From Acholeplasmataceae bacterium (GTDB lineage: Bacteria; Bacillota_I; Bacilli_A; Acholeplasmatales; Acholeplasmataceae): a stretch of DNA of 9,863 bases. The stretch is taken from positions 1-9,863 of the forward strand of contig JAUSOA010000045.1 of NCBI GenBank assembly GCA_030656435.1, read 5' to 3'. The notes under the pieces are model-generated. The model did no database searches, was not told the origin of the DNA, and saw only the letters and a program-made list of their open reading frames with translations. Shown piece after piece: positions 6,244-9,863 of this stretch (positions are counted from its first letter, which is position 1; every line of letters starts with the position of its first letter). Position numbers and translations under genes: made by a program.

Positions 6244-7341
6244 ATGTTAAAAGCAGGAATTATCGGCTTGCCGAATGTAGGGAAATCTACACTCTTCAAC
6301 GCTATTACAAAAGCAGAGGCACTTGCTGCAAACTATCCGTTTGCAACCATAGAACCTAATGTTGGTGTTGTTTATGTACAAGACCCAAGATTAGATGTGC
6401 TTGAAAAAATATATAAGCCAAAGAAGGTTGTACCAACAGCCTATGAGTTTATTGATATCGCAGGTTTAGTACGTGGTGCATCTCAAGGCGAAGGTCTTGG
6501 GAACCAATTTTTGAGTCATATTCGTGAAGTTGATGCCATATGTCAGGTTGTTCGTTGCTTTGAAGATGGTAATATTACCCACGTTGAAGGCTCAATTGAC
6601 CCCTTAAGAGATATTGAAACCGTAAAGATTGAATTAAACCTAGCAGACCTAGAATCGATAGATAAAAGAATTCGAAGACTCGAGAAAAAGGCGAAGGCTA
6701 AGGATAAGGAATCGATGTTTGAATATGACATATTATCCAAGATCAAAGATGTTTTAGACACCAATGGAAGTCCAAGATTAATTCCATTTGAGGAAGAAGA
6801 ATTAAAGTTAATCAGAAGCTTTAATCTATTATCATTGAAGCCAATGATTTATATCGCTAATGTGGCTGAAGAAGATCTTCATCACCCTGATTTGAATAAA
6901 CACTATCAAAACCTTTTACAATTCGCGAAGCAAGAAGGCACTGAAGTCGTCTTAATATCTGCTCAAGTGGAATGCGAAATCGCATCCCTAGAGCCTGAGG
7001 AACAAGAAACATTTTTAGAAGCCTATGGATTAAAGAAATCAGGACTCAATGAAGTGATTGAAAAAAGCTATGATCTTCTTGGTCTAAAGACCTACTTTAC
7101 CGCAGGTGAGCCTGAGGTTAGAGCATGGACATTTAAAAAGGGAATGAAGGCTCCTCAGTGTGCTGGAATTATTCATAGTGATTTTGAGCGTGGATTTATT
7201 AAAGCGGAAACACTATCCTTTTCGGATTTAGTTAGATATAAAACTCCTCAAATTGCTAAGGAAAATGGAAGAGTTCGATTGGAAGGAAAAGACTATGTTG
7301 TCCAAGATGGTGACATCATGCTCTTTAGGTTCAATGTGTAA
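6244..7341 (+). CDS. ychF: Ribosome-associated ATPase YchF (OLA1 family)
   Basis: Obg-like P-loop protein that binds ATP rather than GTP and associates with ribosomes; linked to translation and stress in other bacteria, exact role unsettled. The 365 residues are full length: Walker A GLPNVGKST (8-16), switch region with YPFATIEPN (31-39), DIAGLVRGAS (71-80), and NVAE (206-209) in place of the GTP-specifying NKxD, which is the family's ATP signature. A helical insert occupies about 130-170 and the C-terminal TGS domain runs from about 280 to the end, with TYFTAGEPEVRAW near its beginning. GGAAGGAA SD (6228-6235) supports the start. The stop overlaps the ylmE start by one base, which couples the two genes. 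Confidence 0.97.
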   Translation: MLKAGIIGLPNVGKSTLFNAITKAEALAANYPFATIEPNVGVVYVQDPRLDVLEKIYKPKKVVPTAYEFIDIAGLVRGASQGEGLGNQFLSHIREVDAICQVVRCFEDGNITHVEGSIDPLRDIETVKIELNLADLESIDKRIRRLEKKAKAKDKESMFEYDILSKIKDVLDTNGSPRLIPFEEEELKLIRSFNLLSLKPMIYIANVAEEDLHHPDLNKHYQNLLQFAKQEGTEVVLISAQVECEIASLEPEEQETFLEAYGLKKSGLNEVIEKSYDLLGLKTYFTAGEPEVRAWTFKKGMKAPQCAGIIHSDFERGFIKAETLSFSDLVRYKTPQIAKENGRVRLEGKDYVVQDGDIMLFRFNV

Positions 7342-7928
7342 TGAATTTTAACGAATCTGTCACAGTCATTTGTGCATCTAAATATTTTAATACCGAAGAG
7401 ATGAGAAAGCTTTATCAAAAGCAGGTTTTTCATTTTGGCGAAAATAGGGTGCAGGATATGCTGAAAAAGATGGATGAGCTCATTGACCTAAATATTACTT
7501 GGCACTTCATAGGACATCTTCAAACCAATAAGGTCAAGGATATCATCAATAAAATCGATTATCTGCATACATTAGACCGGATTAGCCTTGCTGAAAGCAT
7601 TCAAAAGTATGCGAGCAAAGTCTTGAAATGCTTTGTTCAAGTTAATTTAACAAATGAAGACCAAAAATCAGGAATAAACCCCAATAATTTATCGCAATTT
7701 CTAATAGATATCAGAAAATATGATAAAATAGAAGTAATCGGTTTAATGACTATTGGGAAAGATAATGATCTAGTTGCTACTGAACATGCTTTTCGCATGC
7801 TAGATAGCCTAGCAAATGAACATCATCTTAACTATAGATCAATGGGAATGACATCAGATTACGAGCTTGCAATCAAGCATCATGCAACACATTTAAGAAT
7901 TGGTAGAAAATTCTTAGAACTGCTATAA
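7341..7928 (+). CDS. ylmE: YggS/YlmE-family PLP-binding protein, short N-terminus
   Basis: A pyridoxal-5'-phosphate-binding homeostasis protein of the PLPBP family, a single-domain fold-type III barrel without known enzymatic turnover. Visible hallmarks: PLP lysine Lys14 in CASKYF, HFGENRVQD (31-39), WHFIGHLQTNK (54-64), QVNLTNEDQKSGI (100-112), GLMTIG (134-139) and MGMTSDYELAI (168-178) with LRIGRKF for the phosphate. At 195 residues it lacks about 25-30 at the N-terminus, the helix that normally precedes the lysine strand, and the usual Gly-Ala-Thr is HATH here. The start overlaps the ychF stop; no good SD is seen. It precedes sepF as ylmE does in Bacillus, which is why I use that symbol. 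Confidence 0.93.
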   Translation: MNFNESVTVICASKYFNTEEMRKLYQKQVFHFGENRVQDMLKKMDELIDLNITWHFIGHLQTNKVKDIINKIDYLHTLDRISLAESIQKYASKVLKCFVQVNLTNEDQKSGINPNNLSQFLIDIRKYDKIEVIGLMTIGKDNDLVATEHAFRMLDSLANEHHLNYRSMGMTSDYELAIKHHATHLRIGRKFLELL

Positions 7929-7940
7929 AGAGGAGAACTT

Positions 7941-8279
7941 ATGGGACTATTTAGTGTTGGAAAGAAAAAGAAAAAAGAAGATGTAAAAGATGAAGTTGTC
8001 TTAAAATCTGAAATGATTGTCTTTGAAAAACTAACATCAGATGATGACATATTTCTAACAACCTTAGCAGATCAAATGATGCAAGGATATCCACTCATTT
8101 TAAACTTTGAACCGCTTGATATCGATCAAGCAAACAAAGTCATCGCATTTCTCTCTGGAGTTATTTATGCAATTCAAGGGGAAATTGTAAACGTTCAAGA
8201 AAAAGTATTTATGTTTGCAGCAAAAGATGTTTATGAAGATGGATCCATGGAAGAATTTCTAAAGGAAATCGTAGCTTAA
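7941..8279 (+). CDS. sepF: Cell division protein SepF, short form
   Basis: SepF forms rings that bundle FtsZ through its C-terminal peptide and anchor it to the membrane. Residues 48-97 are the globular SepF domain (DUF552): GYPLILNFEPLD, ANKVIAFLSGVIYAIQG and VFMFAAKDV match the conserved strand-helix pattern. The protein has only 112 residues, against about 150 in Bacillus, and the difference is in the N-terminal part: MGLFSVG is followed by five consecutive lysines (8-12) and then almost directly by the domain. A strong AGGAG SD (7931-7935) 12 bases after ylmE supports this start, so it is not a truncated call. Position after ylmE and in the same unit as ftsZ agrees with the assignment. 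Confidence 0.93.
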   Translation: MGLFSVGKKKKKEDVKDEVVLKSEMIVFEKLTSDDDIFLTTLADQMMQGYPLILNFEPLDIDQANKVIAFLSGVIYAIQGEIVNVQEKVFMFAAKDVYEDGSMEEFLKEIVA

Positions 8280-8287
8280 ATCAAATA

Positions 8288-8471
8288 TGCAATGAGAAGG
8301 ACACGCAAACATAGTGATGTTTAAAGCGATTCAGGGACGGTGTAAGCCTGAAACCACTCACATGAATGCATCACCTTTGAGCAAAATAAAAACGAAGTGC
8401 TAGAATTTATTCTAGAACTAAGGTGGTACCGCGGAACTCGATTTCGTCCTTAGATATTAAGGGCGAATTTT
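8288..8471 (+). promoter_or_regulatory. Isoleucine T-box leader of ileS
   Basis: Uncharged tRNA-Ile binding lets transcription continue into ileS. Stem I (8288-8383) has base TGC/GCA, a GA-rich kink, then AAGG (8297-8300)/CCTT (8374-8377) and GCA (8305-8307)/TGC (8367-8369) enclosing the specifier loop, where ATC (8370-8372) is the Ile codon followed by the usual A. The distal part includes AT-a-GTGA/TCACAT and TTCAGG/CCTGAA with GGTGTAAG. Stem III is CTAGAA/TTCTAG (8400-8415). The T-box AAGGTGGTACCGCGG (8420-8434) holds TGGT for the tRNA NCCA end and fits discriminator A. CTAAGG (8418-8423)/CCTTAG (8448-8453) forms the antiterminator. I see no clear promoter after sepF. Confidence 0.95.
8443..8471 (+). 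terminator. T-box regulated terminator
   Basis: TTCGTCCTTA (8443-8452) pairs with TAAGGGCGAA (8458-8467), 10 bp with one G-U pair and loop GATAT, followed by TTTTATTATA. Its left arm shares CCTTAG with the antiterminator, so the two structures are mutually exclusive. Confidence 0.92.
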
Positions 8472-8504
8472 ATTATATAAATACGAATTAAAGGAGAAAT
8501 AACA

Positions 8505-9863
8505 ATGGACTATAAAGACACATTATTAATGCCGAAAACAGATTTTCAAATGAGAGGAAATCTCGGCGTCAGAGAGCTTGAATTTCAAAAGAGATGGAGC
8601 GATATCGATTTATACAAAAAGGTATTAGAGAAAAATAAGGATTCCATTCCCTTCATTTTGCATGATGGACCTCCATATGCAAATGGGGATATCCACATTG
8701 GACACGCCTTAAATAAGGTTCTAAAGGACTTTGTTTTGCGTTATAAGACAATGATGGGACATTACGTTCCATACGTTCCAGGCTGGGATACGCATGGTCT
8801 ACCCATTGAAACAGCGTTAACCAAAAAGGGAGTGAACCGTAAGGAACTTTCACTTGTTGAATATAGAAAATTATGTCGTGCATATGCACTCGATCAGGTT
8901 GAAAAACAAAAACATCAATTTGCTAGATTAGGCATTCTTGGTGAATGGGAAAATCCCTATATCACCTTAACAAATGACTTTGAAGCGAATCAAGTTAAGG
9001 TTTTCGCTAAAATGGTTGATCGCGGGCTTATCTATAAAGGGCTAAAGCCTGTCTACTGGTCGCCTTCATCTGAATCTGCACTTGCAGAGGCTGAAATAGA
9101 GTACCAGGATAAGCAGTCAACATCTGTATATGTAGCATTTCCAGCAGTTAAAGGTAAGGGTTTATTTAAAGACGCTTCTTACTTAATTTGGACAACTACT
9201 CCTTGGACACTTCCAGCAAACCTAGCTATTTCTGTTCATCCTAGAATGAATTATAGTGTTTTAGAGGTTGGTAAGAAAAAATATGTAGTCGCAGAAAGCT
9301 TAATCGAAACACTTGCTAAAACATTACATTTTGAAGACTACAAAGTTTTAGGAACTTTCAAGGGAGCTGAATTAGAGCATTATCAATATAAGCACCCATT
9401 ATACGATAGAATTTCACCAATTATTGTTGGTGAGCATGTCACAGATACCGATGGTACTGGATTAGTACATACCGCACCAGGACATGGTGAAGATGACTAT
9501 AGAGTCGGTAGAACTTATAATCTTGATATTTTATGCCCTGTTGATGACAGAGGGTTTATGACTGAAGAAGCAGGACAATTTGCAGGCCTATATTATGAGG
9601 TTGCAAACGAAGAAATTGTCAAAGCTTTAAATGAAGCGAATGTATTACTGCGCTCTGATAAGTTCATGCATAGCTATCCACATGACTGGAGAACGAAAAA
9701 ACCAGTTATTTTTAGAGCGACTCCACAATGGTTTGCTTCAATCGAGAAGCTTAAAGATGAATTACTCAGCGAAGTTAAAAAGGCAGACTGGCTACCTTTA
9801 TGGGGTGAGCTACGTATCTCAAATATGATTACTGGTCGCGAGGACTGGTGTATTTCTAGACAA
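8505..9863 (+). CDS. ileS: Isoleucyl-tRNA synthetase (5' part; 3' end outside window)
   Basis: Charges tRNA-Ile and hydrolyses mischarged valine. The 453 visible codons are about half of a class I enzyme of roughly 900-1000 residues. They include MPKTDFQMRGNL near the start, the HIGH motif (64-67) in DGPPYANGDIHIGHA, GWDTHGLPIE, the CP1 editing domain with WTTTPWTLPANLAI and GTGLVHTAPGHGEDDY, and end in ITGREDWCISRQ at the return to the catalytic core, just before the KMSKS part. An AAGGAG SD (8491-8496) eight bases before ATG fixes the start. No frameshift or internal stop is seen up to the edge. The T-box with an ATC specifier confirms the amino acid. In Bacillus ileS likewise sits at the end of the ylm/divIVA group. 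Confidence 0.98.
   Translation, partial: MDYKDTLLMPKTDFQMRGNLGVRELEFQKRWSDIDLYKKVLEKNKDSIPFILHDGPPYANGDIHIGHALNKVLKDFVLRYKTMMGHYVPYVPGWDTHGLPIETALTKKGVNRKELSLVEYRKLCRAYALDQVEKQKHQFARLGILGEWENPYITLTNDFEANQVKVFAKMVDRGLIYKGLKPVYWSPSSESALAEAEIEYQDKQSTSVYVAFPAVKGKGLFKDASYLIWTTTPWTLPANLAISVHPRMNYSVLEVGKKKYVVAESLIETLAKTLHFEDYKVLGTFKGAELEHYQYKHPLYDRISPIIVGEHVTDTDGTGLVHTAPGHGEDDYRVGRTYNLDILCPVDDRGFMTEEAGQFAGLYYEVANEEIVKALNEANVLLRSDKFMHSYPHDWRTKKPVIFRATPQWFASIEKLKDELLSEVKKADWLPLWGELRISNMITGREDWCISRQ

Noticed and set aside
8314..8374. Pairing of GTGATG (8314-8319) with CATCAC (8369-8374), hiding the ATC specifier
   Set aside because: It is a perfect 6-bp complement but conflicts with the standard stem I, where AAGG/CCTT and GCA/TGC frame the specifier loop; probably chance or a minor fold.
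8653..8889. Minus-strand open frame over the HIGH region of ileS
   Set aside because: It is antisense to a conserved synthetase core, with no independent support.

Overview
The window is AT-rich bacterial chromosome. The genes are tightly packed, Shine-Dalgarno (SD) sites are strong, and all nine genes whose 3' end is visible stop with TAA. Tryptophan is TGG throughout and no frame is broken by TGA, so a Mycoplasma/Spiroplasma-type code is unlikely. A T-box leader, a preQ1-I riboswitch and SepF/YlmE point to Firmicutes in the broad sense. The reduced gene set would fit an Acholeplasma/Izemoplasma-like or Erysipelotrichia-like lineage, but I cannot fix the taxon from sequence alone. I see no mobile element, CRISPR array, tRNA or rRNA.

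Layout. At the left edge a nitroreductase-family gene (minus strand, C-terminus outside the window) diverges from a histidine phosphatase gene. The two promoters have directly abutting -35 boxes. The phosphatase overlaps mutY by one base and the pair ends in a hairpin terminator. A single-gene ldh unit follows, separated by a bidirectional terminator from queT on the minus strand. queT is preceded by a preQ1-I riboswitch whose pseudoknot covers its SD. It diverges from tgt, and the two promoters overlap. Rightward from there run ftsZ, ychF, ylmE (YggS family), sepF, an isoleucine T-box leader and the first 453 codons of ileS.

How the genes fit together. queT and tgt form a queuosine-precursor salvage locus: QueT imports the deazaguanine precursor, TGT inserts it into tRNA, and the riboswitch shuts import down when preQ1 is plentiful. 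ftsZ and sepF supply the division ring and a membrane-tether candidate. With ylmE and ileS they look like a shrunken form of the Bacillus ylm/div cluster, lacking ylmD, ylmG, ylmH and divIVA between the retained members. mutY is for oxidative-damage repair, and ldh is for fermentative NAD+ regeneration.

The most notable observation is that the TGT keeps every visible catalytic and base-pocket motif but has lost all four residues of the family's structural zinc site. Other points worth a look are a very short SepF with a lysine run where a longer tether and linker would be, ylmE missing its N-terminal segment, and a uniform 20-24 base distance from -10 box to start codon across five promoters.
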